A stretch of 64,000 nucleotides of DNA from Rhynchonema sp. JSB1_4 (Eukaryota > Nematoda > Chromadorea > Monhysterida > Xyalidae), in assembly GCA_030248065.1 (NCBI GenBank), contig JASAMV010005060.1, forward strand, positions 1 to 64,000, in the 5' to 3' direction. Of the stretch, positions 21,601 through 32,200 are shown one piece after another. Each line of letters starts with the position of its first letter. The first letter of the stretch is position 1. The notes beneath the pieces were generated by a model. That model had not been told where the DNA came from and did no database searches. It saw only the letters and a program-made list of their open reading frames with translations. A program made the translations under genes and the position numbers.

Positions 21601-22307
21601 TTTCCTCTCGGACCAGGAACTACAGTGAGGGCGGGTAGGATACCATTGGGATGGTCCCCCTCCCCCTCAGCCACAGCACTGCCGCCGGCCATAGTAGCCA
21701 CAGCACTGCTTCATCTTGTCCCTGGCTAACCTTGGGTAATTTTTCAGACTACTGTGCTGAAATTACTCGCGTGCTCACGGTTGAACGGGACACAGAGCAG
21801 CACTTTCAATCGGTTCTCGAAAGTTAGTGATGATTATTATTGATTGTTTCTACCGTAAAACCCGAAGCAGAGCCCCCAGAATAGAGGCCCCGCGGAATAT
21901 CGCTCGAAAATAACACCGGATTTAGTTAGAACACTCTTGACGAATGGTTCTAATAATTTTTTTGAAATGACTGAGTAAAAAGTGGAACCCCTCCGTTGTG
22001 TTCGGGGTTTTATGGTATTCATCACTGTGGGTGAGTCATTTTTGACTTGGGCCACCGGATGCAACCGGAAATTTGGGCGGGTTCGAGGAAATCCCCATTC
22101 TTCGACTGTGAGCTTGAACTTGCCGACCTGAAGTCAAAACAGGCCGACGTGTCCCTGGCCGTTTCTGATCTCTGCTGATGCCAAAATTATACACGAGTTT
22201 CAGAGTCGCACAAATCGAACCTCGCCGAACTTCGCGATCTGGCCGCAAATCTCGGCAAAGACGAGTGGAAATATCAATCGGTCGATAAACTGCTGGGATT
22301 CAAATAA
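9661..22307 (+). CDS. Gene X: unrecognised 170-residue protein with repeat-filled intron
   Basis: I do not recognise this protein. Four exons fit together in phase: 9661-9884, 20369-20478, 21748-21822 and 22204-22307, giving 513 nt. Each acceptor (TTTTTCCAG, TTTTTCAG, GAGTTTCAG) and donor (GTCTGA, GTGGGT, GTTAGT) is plausible, and three successive split codons (2+1, 1+2, 1+2) match, which is unlikely by chance. The N-terminal 75 residues are rich in Cys, Thr and Asn. The C-terminal 55 look like an alpha-helical or coiled-coil segment (ITRVLTVERDTEQHFQSVLE, then SNLAELRDLAANLGKDEWKY) ending KLLGFK. No signal peptide or membrane segment. Intron 1 is about 10.5 kb of transposable elements. The stop codon lies 32 nt before the ALG13 ATG. 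Exons 2-4 are more secure than exon 1 and its start, which could lie further upstream. Confidence 0.6.
10190..10540 (+). repeat. Family A repeat cluster (CAACCTACCTACTGTACC)
   Basis: The phrase CTACTGTACC occurs about four times between G-rich spacers (near 10210, 10247, 10486 and 10517). Other family A clusters are near 12070-12150, 17035-17100, 17225-17300, 18705-18795, 19015-19050 and 19560-19670. Confidence 0.75.
11455..11875. mobile_element. Family C element with 19-bp terminal inverted repeats
   Basis: Begins TACCGTAAAAACCTAAATA and ends with its exact reverse complement. The interior holds CCCCCC runs, repeats of GGGGTCAGTGAATTAATAGA, and a unique core at 11560-11700 that recurs inverted at 18290-18412. 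No coding capacity. Related ends occur near 16327, 16662, 17870, 18513, 19960, 20585 and 21852. Confidence 0.7.
11930..12155 (+). repeat. Family B then family A repeats
   Basis: 11940-12020 carries GGGGAAATTAGTGTACC-type phrases three times. 12070-12150 carries CTACTGTACC three times. The segment 12124-12150 (GGCGCGTCATCTACC, then TACTGTACCTAGG) is the empty counterpart of the site interrupted at 17291-17522. Confidence 0.75.
12499..12675 (+). mobile_element. MITE-1 copy 1 (177 bp)
   Basis: A 33-bp terminal inverted repeat starting CTACGCCAACACGAGCCC is at both ends. A full-length copy in the opposite orientation is at 37023-37194, similar throughout its interior. No coding capacity and no clear target duplication. 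Confidence 0.85.
12888..13835. repeat. Large imperfect palindrome, about 300-bp arms
   Basis: The left arm (about 12888-13190) recurs reverse-complemented at about 13510-13835. A partial inverted copy (about 13265-13420) sits between. Shared landmarks include CACGCTGGCTCGTGCAGCAG and TTCATGAATTTCTGAAAAGAG. The left arm contains an open frame (13003-13224; SISEFHEFLKRGKEMNRR) that reads like a protein fragment, so the unit may include captured coding sequence. It could form a long hairpin. Confidence 0.8.
14841..15232. repeat. Foldback array of about 68-bp units
   Basis: Two units in one orientation (from 14868) are followed by three in the other, meeting near 15003. The unit runs CTTAAGTACTATGTCAACAC, then CAGTACTTAAGAGCAGCAAA, then AGTGTTGACAT, so each unit is itself partly palindromic. 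The flanks (GGTCATCATGC on the left and GCATGGTGAC on the right) extend the symmetry. No coding capacity. Confidence 0.9.
15578..15849. mobile_element. MITE-like foldback element (272 bp)
   Basis: Inverted-repeat arms of about 100 bp: the left contains TTTCTAATTTCGTTGCCTC, then ACTCCCGTTCGAAGTCGAGG, and the right is its near-perfect reverse complement. The loop is about 70 bp. No coding capacity and no clear target duplication. Confidence 0.85.
16490..17015 (+). repeat. Direct repeat of about 130 bp
   Basis: CCGGCCCGAAGCTTCTGAAG and the downstream TTACTGAAAAAGTAGGG and GCAAGTAAGTG blocks occur at 16498-16610 and again at 16907-17010. The second copy is inside the hAT-like element, so the first is probably part of another, truncated copy. 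Confidence 0.75.
17300..17513. mobile_element. 214-bp element with 9-bp target duplication and TTAGGC repeats
   Basis: The terminal inverted repeat begins GGTTGTGTATCATTAGGGTC (about 29 bp). It is flanked by CTACTGTAC at 17291-17299 and 17514-17522. The uninterrupted site is seen at 12124-12155. The interior has TTAGGC-like runs at 17355-17402 and the inverse run GCCTAAGCCTAAGCCTAAGC at 17433-17452. The element is nested inside the hAT-like element. No coding capacity. Confidence 0.88.
17690..17820 (-). repeat. GC-rich tandem repeat
   Basis: About three units of roughly 37-40 bp: GGGCCGGGCCGGGCC, then GGAGATTTGGGGG. The same repeat is at 18895-18990. Translated it gives repetitive Pro-Ala-Arg-Gly frames that are not genes. 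Confidence 0.85.
18170..18530 (+). mobile_element. Family C element, inverted relative to 11455-11875, degraded
   Basis: The core at 18290-18412 (GTGCTCTGAACGAACAACAA, then GTACCTGTGCACCACTATCA) is the reverse complement of 11560-11700. It is surrounded by GGGGGGCTCTATT phrases and ends TATTTAGGTTTTTACGGTA. Confidence 0.7.
18705..19050 (+). repeat. Family A and GC-rich hAT-type repeats
   Basis: 18705-18795 has CTACTGTACC phrases. 18895-19014 has GGGCCGGGCC units ending in CGATTGCGACCTCTG. 19015-19050 has two more CTACTGTACC phrases. Confidence 0.7.
19083..19356 (+). mobile_element. MITE-2 copy 1 with TA target duplication (274 bp)
   Basis: Ends are TTGGTCGCACAATGACTTTA and its inverse, TATGGTCATTGTGCGACCAA. 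It is flanked by TA on both sides (19081-19082 and 19357-19358), as for Tc1/mariner-type MITEs. A second copy in opposite orientation is at 37433-37656. Confidence 0.85.
20040..20340 (+). repeat. Family B repeat copy
   Basis: Contains TAGTGTACCTCCCTGG, TTGACCTGAAAATCA and GGCAAAAATTGGGGAAATTA, ending in GGGGAAATTAGTGTACCTTA. It is inverted relative to 21262-21610 and abuts exon 2 of gene X. Confidence 0.75.
20715..20800 (-). repeat. tRNA-like / SINE-like fragment (B box)
   Basis: The minus strand reads AGGTCGGAGGTTCGAGTCCT, with an exact pol III B box (20737-20727) set in a possible T-arm (GGAGG and CCTTC). The 5' half of a tRNA does not fold, so this is at most a tRNA-derived SINE or pseudogene. 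Confidence 0.35.
21262..21610 (-). repeat. Family B repeat copy
   Basis: Contains CCTAAGGTTCACTGATTTCC, two GGGCATTTTTAGG units, TTTTTTTCCAAAAAGGGC, and a final GAGGTACACTAATTTCC. Same block order as 8310-8590. Confidence 0.75.
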
Positions 22308-22308
22308 A
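22303..22308 (+). promoter_or_regulatory. Poly(A) signal overlapping the gene X stop
   Basis: TTCAAATAAAG: AATAAA overlaps the TAA stop, 32 bases before the next ATG. Confidence 0.5.
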
Positions 22309-22339
22309 GTATTATTCTCGGACCGGAGTTGATATTTGC

Positions 22340-23234
22340 ATGCGCACGCGTAATCGCGTTGGTGGTCGGGTGTTCGTAACGGTCGGTACCACCGAATTTG
22401 ACAGTCTCATTCAATCAGTGATCGAATCGGCGCTATTGCAACAACTGGTTGATCTTGGATTCAAATATCTCGTGATTCAAATCGGTCGAAGCAAACTATT
22501 CGAACCCGACCAGATTGAGACCATTCAATCTGACATCACAATCGAATCGTATCGATACAAGGATTCGATCGCTGCCGATATCGATCAAGCCGACCTTGTG
22601 ATCTCACACGCTGGTGGTGGCACGTGTCTCGAAGTGTTGGGCAAACATAAACCGCTCATTGTGGTCGTCAACGAAACGTTGCAGGTAGGTCTGAGTGTTT
22701 CAATTTGAAAACCACTAAAATGTGTTGTGTATTTTCGGAATTGTGCTCAGCTAGAATCAGGGTTTTTTGGGCCACCAAAAATCAGCTAGAAATTGTGGCT
22801 CATTGGGCCACTAACAATTTTGAGCAAGCGACAAGATTTTGGCAAATGAGCTACCAATGGGCCACCAGGTTTTTGGCAAATGACCCCCAATGGGCCACTG
22901 ACCCATTTGAAAACAACCCTGGCTAGAAACTGCCCCTGCTCACCTAACTTTTGATACATCGGGCTGTGGCGGTTTGTTGTCAACAAGCCGCCGAGTTTGC
23001 TGGCATTCAAAATGCCAATATTTCATTTGACTCACTCACACACAGGACAATCATCAATTCGAGCTCGCCGAACAACTGGCAGCTGATAATCACCTGTACT
23101 ACTGCACACCAACCGAATTGTTGGCGACGTTACGTGACTTTGACGCAAACACGCTCGTGCCCTGGCAGACTGGAAATCCGAAATTATTCGCTGATTGGCT
23201 CAACAATTATCTCGGAGTGTCGTCTGCTCAATAG
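22340..23234 (+). CDS. ALG13: ALG13, UDP-GlcNAc transferase catalytic subunit
   Basis: ALG13 pairs with membrane-anchored ALG14 at the cytosolic face of the ER and adds the second GlcNAc to dolichol-PP-GlcNAc in N-glycan synthesis. Two exons, 22340-22684 and 23046-23234, phase 0, give 534 nt and 177 residues, the size of the stand-alone enzyme. Diagnostic stretches are VFVTVGTTEFDSLI at the N-terminus, YRYKDSIAADIDQADLVISH, the nucleotide-sugar motif HAGGGTCLEVL, KPLIVVVNETLQ, and then DNHQFELAEQLAADNHLYYC from exon 2. No deubiquitinase or Tudor extension is present. The ATG is the only one that keeps the family N-terminus in frame. It sits 32 nt after gene X and 29 nt before intersectin, suggesting co-transcription. 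Confidence 0.95.
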
Positions 23235-23237
23235 ATA

Positions 23238-23243
23238 AATAAA
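23238..23243 (+). promoter_or_regulatory. Poly(A) signal in the 29-nt ALG13-intersectin gap
   Basis: AATAAA begins 4 nt after the ALG13 stop. The following AAAGCAG could be a trans-splice acceptor for intersectin (inference). Confidence 0.5.
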
Positions 23244-23263
23244 GCAGAACAGAAAACAATACA

Positions 23264-26200
23264 ATGGCTTATAACGAGTGGCGCATAGCGGCACACGAGC
23301 GGGACAGACACGACCAGCAGTTCTTCACGCTAAATCCGATAAACGGACTGATTACTGGTGAGGGTCTAAGGATGATATGCACTTTGCTGGCATTAGGGAC
23401 CGACATGCATGTTGGCCTGACAATTTTGTTCGATATGGCGTCAGAATATCCGCCAATTTTTCACAAATTCAACCAGTATACCCCCAGATTAAACGCTCGA
23501 AATGTGTAGACCCGATCCTGGCCCCAGCAATACTTGTACCGGCCTAAATCTGTCTTGGTTTCTAGCTCATAATTTATCAGTTTTCTCCCGATGCACACCC
23601 GATTCCCCCATAGGCGACCAAGCGCGTGGTTTCTTCGTCCAATCCGGTCTGCCCTCAGCTATACTCGCACAGATCTGGGGTCTGGCCGACGTGAACCACG
23701 ATGGGCGCATGGACAGACGGGAGTTCTCCATCGCCATGTTTCTCATTCAGAAAAAGCTGCAGGTTGGCTTGTGTTTTGTCTCTTTTGATTGTTGCGCGGG
23801 GTAATATGCAGTTACTGATGCCACGAGTTCGGCCAGCGTAAAAGCTGTCACCACCGTTGCTGTCGGCCAATTGATCTTACCAAATTAATGGCGCTTGGTA
23901 TTGCAGGGTTTCACTCTCCCGGCGGCTCTACCGCCGTCTCTGCTTGCCGATCCACAACCAGCCTTCGGCAGTATGCATGGTGGTGCAGGTACAATGCCCG
24001 GTGGCATGATGGGTGCGTATGGTGGCGGTATGTACCCCGGTGCTGCACCAGCTTATGGAGCTACAATGCACGCTGGTTGGTGCTTGTTTTTTGTTCGTCA
24101 AAAAGTGACACTTGAGGTATTATCAACTTTTGACTTGCATGGCCGGATGCGTTTTTTTGCCATTTTTGGCACACTTATTTTGACCCCTCGCAACCGTTGC
24201 TCGACGCCATTTGGTGTTCGGGCACGACTTTTACAGTGCTCTGAATCAATCTGTTTCAGGCTACCCATCGAGTTACGGCGCACCAGCCCCGATGTGGGGT
24301 GGTCCGCCAGCCCCAATGTCTCCAGGTGCATCGGCGTACGGTGCACCCACACCCACGGCGCCACCCGTGCGTCCATCACCCGCCGGAATGGATTGGACAA
24401 TGCCTGAAGCCAGCAAACTCAAATCATCGCAATTGTTCAATCAGTTAGATAAAGGTGGGTTGAGTTCAGGAAAGGCAAACGAAACGTGCAAAACCGATCA
24501 CCGATGTGGGTAAAAATTACACAGTATCGATTGGTCATCACAGTGTGATTGAAATCGTTTGTTACTGTGCTATTTTGCAAACTGATTGTGATTACTGTGC
24601 GCAAGTCCTTGGCATAAATTTCGAAATCCGTTGCTTTCTCCTCCAAACGGCAAGCATTGCATGGCTGCCCATTGTCAATTGCTGTGAACGTACGGGCACA
24701 GATGGCAAGGTTGCTAGCTTGTACGCATTTAGGAGACATGGATGTTGGCAATTCTACCATTCGGATGTTTCTTCAGCACATATGGCAATGCCTTGCTCTT
24801 TCTGATGCACAGGTCGCACGGGCGCATTGTCTGGTGTGCATGCACGTAACGTCATGTCGCAGTCCGGTCTGCCCAACACCGTGTTGGCACAAGTATGGCA
24901 GTTGGCCGATCTTGATCATGATGGAATGTTGACCTGTGATGAATTCTGTATTGCAATGTACTTGATTGATATGGCCAAGATTGGGCACACGCTCCCAACA
25001 ACTGTGCCGCCATCGCTGCTTGCGTCAACCACCAAAGGTGGGCACTGGGTGGAATAAAATAAATTGGATTTTTTTAAGTTCTCTGATATCAAACTTGGTG
25101 GTGAGATCGAATTTTGTTTGTCATTTGACTTTTGTTGCTAGTTATCCCCCGTAGTTCCTTGTCTGTCTCGAAAGTGGAATCAATGGTGTAAAAAAATCTA
25201 ATTTTCAAATGTCAAGTGATCAAGAGGCTGTTCCTATCCGATCGCCAATTTTAATTGATTTGATTTGATAAATTTCATTGAAAATTGATTTTTGTTCAAT
25301 TTTTTGAGAGATTTCCAGGTCGGCCAATAATAAATCGGTTAAAAAATTTCAAACTTCAAAATCTCACACAGGTCGGGCGCTGAGCTCAGCGATCGAGCAC
25401 GCCGGTGGGGGCGATTACGATTTCAATCGATCGTTCGAAGATCGACGACGTGAGAATTTCGACAAAGGACAGGCAGAGTTGGAGAGACGACGCGCTGTAC
25501 TCATGGAACAGGTGGGTGGGCTCGGGCTTGACAGACAATGGTCGTTGACAGGGTAATTCAAATCCGTTTGTTTGTTCGGTTCGTTTTTCTTTGCTGTGGC
25601 AAGACGTACCAAACGTGGCAAACTGTGCTGCCTCAAGGTAAGGCCTTCCATAACGCAAAGGTTTTGTGCCTCGTTTATGATGTCACTTCGTGTTGTGAAG
25701 CTCTATGGGGAATTGTGTTCGGTACCCAGTGCCGTTGACCTCAACATTTCCATGTTTACATAGCCTTTATAGTGATCGAATAACTGAATCTCGATCTGTG
25801 AAGAGCCCAAACTGTGGCAAAGCTGCAAGTAATAGTCCCAAAATAACGTTTTGTAAATCCCAAACGCAATTGTAGGAACGCAAAGAACGCGAGGAACGGG
25901 AACGTAAGGAACGGGAATTATATGAGAAGTTGGAACGGGAACGACTGGAACAGGAACGACGCCGACAGCTGGAGATGGAGAAGGAAATGGCACGACAGAG
26001 GGAGTTGGAGCTGCAGAGACAGGAGGAACAGCGGAAATTGATGGAACAACGGTACGGTCCAGTTATTCGTTTGAGCGGTGTGCAGTTTGCTGTGTGTTCT
26101 CAGCTGAAGACATTAGTTAGAAAAAATTGGTAACAATTGTATACATGCTACTATTGATAAAAATCACTGATGTTCTATGTCGCAGACGCGGCTGTTCGAT

Positions 26201-29200
26201 TGAGGTCGGGAAATTTCAAGTTGTGAACGTTTCGGCACCAAATATATGTACACATGAGCATCAGATAGAAGTTCACTCTTTCAGCATTCAGGAGAGCGGT
26301 CAAGGCAATATATTGCGCATTACTTTATTCACTCAGTTTTCATTTTCGTTGCAGAGAGGCAGCACGTCGCGAACTAGAGAAACAGCGCAAGGCCGAAGCC
26401 GAGAAGCAACGCGTTCGGGACATGATGCAACAACGACAGGACACGCAGGAGCAGGTTGGAACTTTTTGGTTAATTTTTAATTTTCATCTTTGATGCTCAA
26501 AAATGTAAACTTTTTGTCTTTTACAGCTTTGTCACGCCAAGCAGAAGCAGAAGAACATGACTTTCCAACTGCAAGCGCTCGGTGAGAAGGCGACGGAGAC
26601 AAATGAACACATCACGAAACAGAGAGACAAAATTGTCGGGGTATGTCTTCCAGCACAAAACCGTCTAGTATGTATCTCTTGAGGTTGCGTTGCCATCTGG
26701 TGGATTTACACTGACGATCGTCTGGTGCACCACCCGTCTGTAGAAACTGACCAAAATGGAAAATCAAGAACGCAACTCGGATTACGCAAAATATGCATGC
26801 AATTGGAGTAAAAATTCGAAAAACCAAATTTTCAAAAATTCGAAACACCAAATTTTCAAAAATTCGAAAGAGCAAATTGTCACTGAAAAATTTGTATCCA
26901 GATCACAAGCCAAATTGACGGCATGAAGAAAAAACGCGATGAGAAAGTGTCGGCCATTGACGCGTTGAAAGCCGAAATCCAGGCGACACAAGCAGCCATC
27001 AGTGAACTGTCGTTGCGCAAGAATGATGTGTTGACCAATCGTAAACAGGTGGTCGCACAGTCGAGTGTCGCCGATTCATATAAACAGGTGATGATGATTG
27101 AGTGTCATTTATGATCCGATCACATAACTTGCTATCGTATCGACCATTGTCGTGGTTATATTTTTCTCACATTCTGTCTAAAATACCAAGGTTTCAAACA
27201 AATCATCACAACAAATTCAGGTGCTTACGTCCTACCAGAAGCACGAGGGCAATATTTCGCGTCTGAAGCAAGAGATCACGATGATAAATGCTGATCTGGA
27301 CACAAAAACACAGCTGACCAAGGAGCGACAGCAGTATTTGATGCAGATCAGGGCCGAACTGAAACAGGCCGTGCAGCCAAATGCGGACTTGTATGAAAAG
27401 TGGGTGCGGAATGAGAGTCTTTCAGTTTAGCGATAATTTATAGCGATAGCGATTCGTGTGATAATTTGGAAACAACACACGAAGTCCCCCCACTGTGGGC
27501 CTGGCAACTTTTGCTCATGCCGCTATGGCGAAGGTTGTCAGTTTTTGTTTGGGCCGTATATTGTGATTGAGTTCACGCGCCGGTTTCAACCAGGCTGCAA
27601 AAAAACGGGAAAGATAACGCTTGAACGAAATTACTACGATAACCCTGTCGCAGAATTCTGTTCAAACAAAAACGACGGATGTCATAAGTTTGATATGGTT
27701 CGGATCGGACAGAATGAACATTGTTGTATGCCGTCGAAGCGAAACGAAACAATCTAGCTACCATAACACCTACCTAATGATGTTACATATGTATAAAAGG
27801 TGATCACCGTTTGCAGATTACTAGCCGCCCAACGTCAGGCACAGTCATTGCTTGCCGATTTCCACCCGACAACGCCTGCCGTGCCCACAGGCAGCCAACA
27901 CGAGACTGAGCAAGTGTCGATTAATGCCGAGGACGGACAAGCGATGCAGACTGTCAGGTGAGACTGTGTGATTGCTTCAAAAAAATAGCTAGAACTAAAC
28001 CAGGCTTGACTGACGCCCAAGTTTGTAAAAACCGGGTGGTGCGGTCCCATTGATTACTGAGTTACAATACGTTTGTTCTCCCCACCACTGTCCCACACTA
28101 CAGGTACCGTGCGTTGTACGAATTCCAAGCGCGCAACGATGACGAGCTGTCGTTTCAACCCGGAGATACGATATTGGTGTTTAGGGTGAAATATTATAAA
28201 CGTTTCCTGGCACAAATGTTTTTATCTGTTTTCAAGTATATTGTGTTCACAGGACCATCACGCCGAGCCGGGTTGGTTGGCTGGTCAGGTGCGGGATAAA
28301 GTTGGATGGTTCCCCGAAGCGTTCGCTGAATGTCTGGACACGAATGGAGTGGCGAACGATGCTAATGGTTGATTCCTTAGTCTTATGTCTTATAATCACT
28401 TCTTGATTTTAAAATGTTTTTTTATTTTGTCTATCTTCCGCAGATGCAGTCGGCGTGATGAGTCCGTCGGGATCGGCCGGTCAGAAACTGGATCGTATCG
28501 ATGAAACATCAGGCGAAGAGCAGACAATCGATAAAGTGGCCAATGGAATCGCTGCGGATGCTGCTGGTATGACATGAGCTGGGATTGTCATTTTGGCTCA
28601 GCAAACTTGGTGATCGGATAGAAGACTATGCTTGACCCAAGGCAGAGCTGTTCCGATACAACGACATCAAGTTTGATACCGGAACTTCTTCGTTGTGATT
28701 ATTTTTGATCTCTGACCGTTGCTTCACTTCAGCGCCCACCAACGGCACGCCGGTTGCTGAAGGGACGGCCAATGAGGGCTTTGGTGGATCGACCGGTTTC
28801 GATGATGATTTCGGCAAGGTCACACCCGAACAGGCCACGTCGGACGCTGCTGGTTGGTAATTATTGTTGGTTCTTGCCATCACAAGCGTTTTATCGTAAC
28901 GTAAAACGATCTCGTTGATGTGTTTGGTGTCACATTGTGGACATCTGGTGCATGCTCACTGATGATGGGCTGGCGTCCGAGCGAACACGTTGAATTTGAA
29001 ACGGGCTACCAGAAACGCGCTATATAACAAATACCCAAACGAATATAGGATCGCAATCGTTTCAGCCAAGCAACCAGTGCAGATGGCTCAAGCGACGTAT
29101 CCATGGAAAGCGAAGAAAGAGGGACATCTCAGCTTCCAGAAGGGTGACGTCATCAAAATACTGGAAATGCAAGAAATGTGGTGGTTGGGTGAACTGAATG

Positions 29201-32200
29201 GTGTTCAGGTATGAGGCCGAGCTCGCAAAGATTAGGGATATTTTGGTTGGGAAATGTTCGTTTTCAAAAGTCTTCGTGATTATTCAGGGTCTGTTGCCAA
29301 AATCCTGTGTTCGTCTGGTGGACAGCTCAAAGTTTGTCGCCGCGTCAAGCACACCTGCTGCTGCATCAAACTCGACCGCGGCCGCTTCAGGTAAATAAAC
29401 GGTCCATTTTGTTTGTGGTGTTGGTTGTGTTGTAGTTTGTTATATTCTCTTGGATTGGAAGTTGTAGTTTTTGGTATGGCCCATGCATTAAGTATAGGAT
29501 GAGCCTACTGTCAAGTTGCTAAAATATGAAAATAAGCCACACAGCGCCGTAGGTATGAGAAACCGCAAGGATGGTGCCGTGGTACAAACACGGGCTATGT
29601 TTGTGCACTGCAATCAAAACGGTACAAACAGTCATATTGATCATAACTCAATCGCAGCATCGTCAACATCGGTGCCCAGCAGTGCATCAGGCGAGTGGTG
29701 CGTCAGTCTGTATCCGTTCGCGGCTGCCGAAAGTGGTGATTTGGGTTTTGAGGCCAACGAACGAATATTTGTGACATCGAAGGAGGGCGATTGGTGGAAT
29801 GGACAGATCGGCGATCGACACGGCATATTCCCGGCCAGTTATGTGCAGGTGCGTGCTTCACTGATCTTCAAGTGATATCAGCTCTGGTGATCGGTCCTGT
29901 TGGTTTCCTTTGTTCATAAAAATAATACTTTGGAACATGCGGATGCCCCTTTATCAGGCCAGTGCAACGCGAGAAAAACTAGTTGGGCCAATTTTGTAGC
30001 ATGAATGAATTTATTTCAATAACAAGCTTTTTACAGCCTGACGATTCGGCGGCCGCCCCGCAGCGCCCCGGCTCCGCGTCCGGTTCTGTGGTCAGCGCAA
30101 CAGGTGAGCCAGAATACCACGACGCCACACATAAATTTCTGTAACATTTACCAGTACCAACTTGACTTCGATGATCAATTCCCCATCTGTTTTCGCGCTT
30201 TCAGAATCACTAGAGATTGGAAAAGTGATCGCGCCGTTCACCGCTGGTGCGGCCAATCAGCTCAGCCTCAAACAGGGCGATCTGATTCAAATTCGGGCCA
30301 AAAGTCCCACCGGCTGGTTCGAGGGTGAGCTGCAGCGAAAGGGCGAAGAACGTCGCACCGGATGGTTCCCGGGCAATTATGTGAAGGTCAGTGCGTAATG
30401 TGTGAAGACGTGATTTTGTTCGAATTTGGGCACGTTGCTGGCATCAAATTCGGTCTTGGTCGGATGTGAGTGTATTCGGTGACTTTCCAGAGAGGTGTTA
30501 ATTCGAGTCGATTTCGATCATTCAAATTCGAGACTTGATTATCCGACCAGCATAAGAAGTGAGCTCGTCATTGATGCCAGCAAGGTGTGCATATACCGCC
30601 CACCTTTGCGTAACTCGATGAAACATTACCTGCCTGACTGACCGTGACCGGTCGCGCAGTTTAAACAACAACCGACATTGCGTTCATCAAACTATTTCCA
30701 AGATTCTTTTGCAGATCATCAAGAAGGCCGGCGGTGGTTCGCAAACGGCATCGATGCACTCGAGTCATTCGAACACGCCGAAAACGGACACCGTTGAGGC
30801 ATTGTTCGACTACAAACCCACTCACGATGACGAACTGCACTTCAATGCTGGTGACACCATCACGGTATGTTGTTTGGTTGATGTTGTGCAGGCAGTACAT
30901 AATGGTGCTCTCCCTGTGGCGCGACTCTTTCCATAAACTGACGACTGTTCAATTTCCACTTTACGGATAATCCCCTACCTGCCGCATGAAATGTGTTTTG
31001 AATATTCTTTGTGCATAATAGTGCTCAAAAATTCCGATCCACATCACGTCACTACAATGAGAGTGGAGTGCATGTACTGTTCAAGGCAACTGCACTCACT
31101 CACATGAAGAAACCCTCCTTTGAAACATCAGGTAACGGAACGCAAGGACGCGGATTGGTGGGTGGGCACGACGAGTGATGGACGAAATGGACTGTTCCCT
31201 GCCAATTATGTGCAATCTAGGTGAGGTCGTAGGACATTGCTGTTCCAGGCTTCCGTAGACTTTGTTTCTTTATTTCTTATTACACTTACACATGGCAATT
31301 TCTTATTATTATCCCTGCTACATGGCCCTGGACTGAATGACTTACATCGGAAATCACCAATTTACTTGAAATAGGTTTTTGCGCAAATGATCTTTTTCGT
31401 GATATTGGTGCGTTTGAATGTGTATTTTATTAGATTGTTCTTCTGTTTTTGTCCATATCCTGGTATTTTGCAATAATCCTCATATACAGTACTGGTGGTG
31501 TGGTTTGTGTACGTGAACGTGATTATTTCAAAGTTCGTTGTTTTCTCAAATCCAGACCCAAAGATGCGTTTCTCTTTCAACCCGTGACCCTCCCACGTAC
31601 TTCGGTACATCTAACGAACGCACAAGCAAGACTTCAATACGGAGCATTGTGTGGTCCTATGAGTGTTCTTGATGCCTGTGCCCAAAGCCACCCAATGCGC
31701 TTATAATGGCACGTCTTGCAGGCAGCAAGCCATGTCGATTTAGGTCTACTAGTGCACATGCACATGTACGCTAGTAGTTCGACTGGTCCCCGTATGCGTG
31801 TACCATGTACATGCAGATGCAGCCAGCAGGCAGCCAGCTGTAAGCGCGTAAAGCACAAACATTTAGTCCATCCATGTGTATGTGTGTGCTCTATAGTGCT
31901 CCCGCTGGTCCGCTAAGAAATTTCGACGCTGTTGGCTGTGCGACAGGGGTTGGCTTGCTTGCCGGAATGGAAATGATCAAAAAGTACTCACTCACATACG
32001 CACCACACCATATTTAAGTGCGGGGGCTGTCGAATAACTGTGGCCGACTATTTGCTTGGAACCCACCTACCAATCGTTTGGGGACTGGAGTTTGAGAAAA
32101 CGCCGAGCAGAAAAATGAGATTTTCTTAAAGTCGATTTTTATCCGTCGTTTAGTGATACGCTGATAATTCTATGCAGTTGGTTGGATCCGTTTTTTCACC

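Larger units (their letters stand above)
20479..21747. other. Intron 2 of gene X
   Basis: Repeats fill most of it: a family C fragment at 20585-20690, a tRNA-like fragment near 20710-20800, and a family B copy at 21262-21610. No exon seen. Confidence 0.6.

Noticed and set aside
22093..22163. Possible extra exon of gene X (CELELADLKSKQADVSLA)
   Set aside because: It reads well but no acceptor gives the two-base phase needed after exon 3, while 21822 joins 22204 directly in phase. It could be an alternative exon or a remnant.
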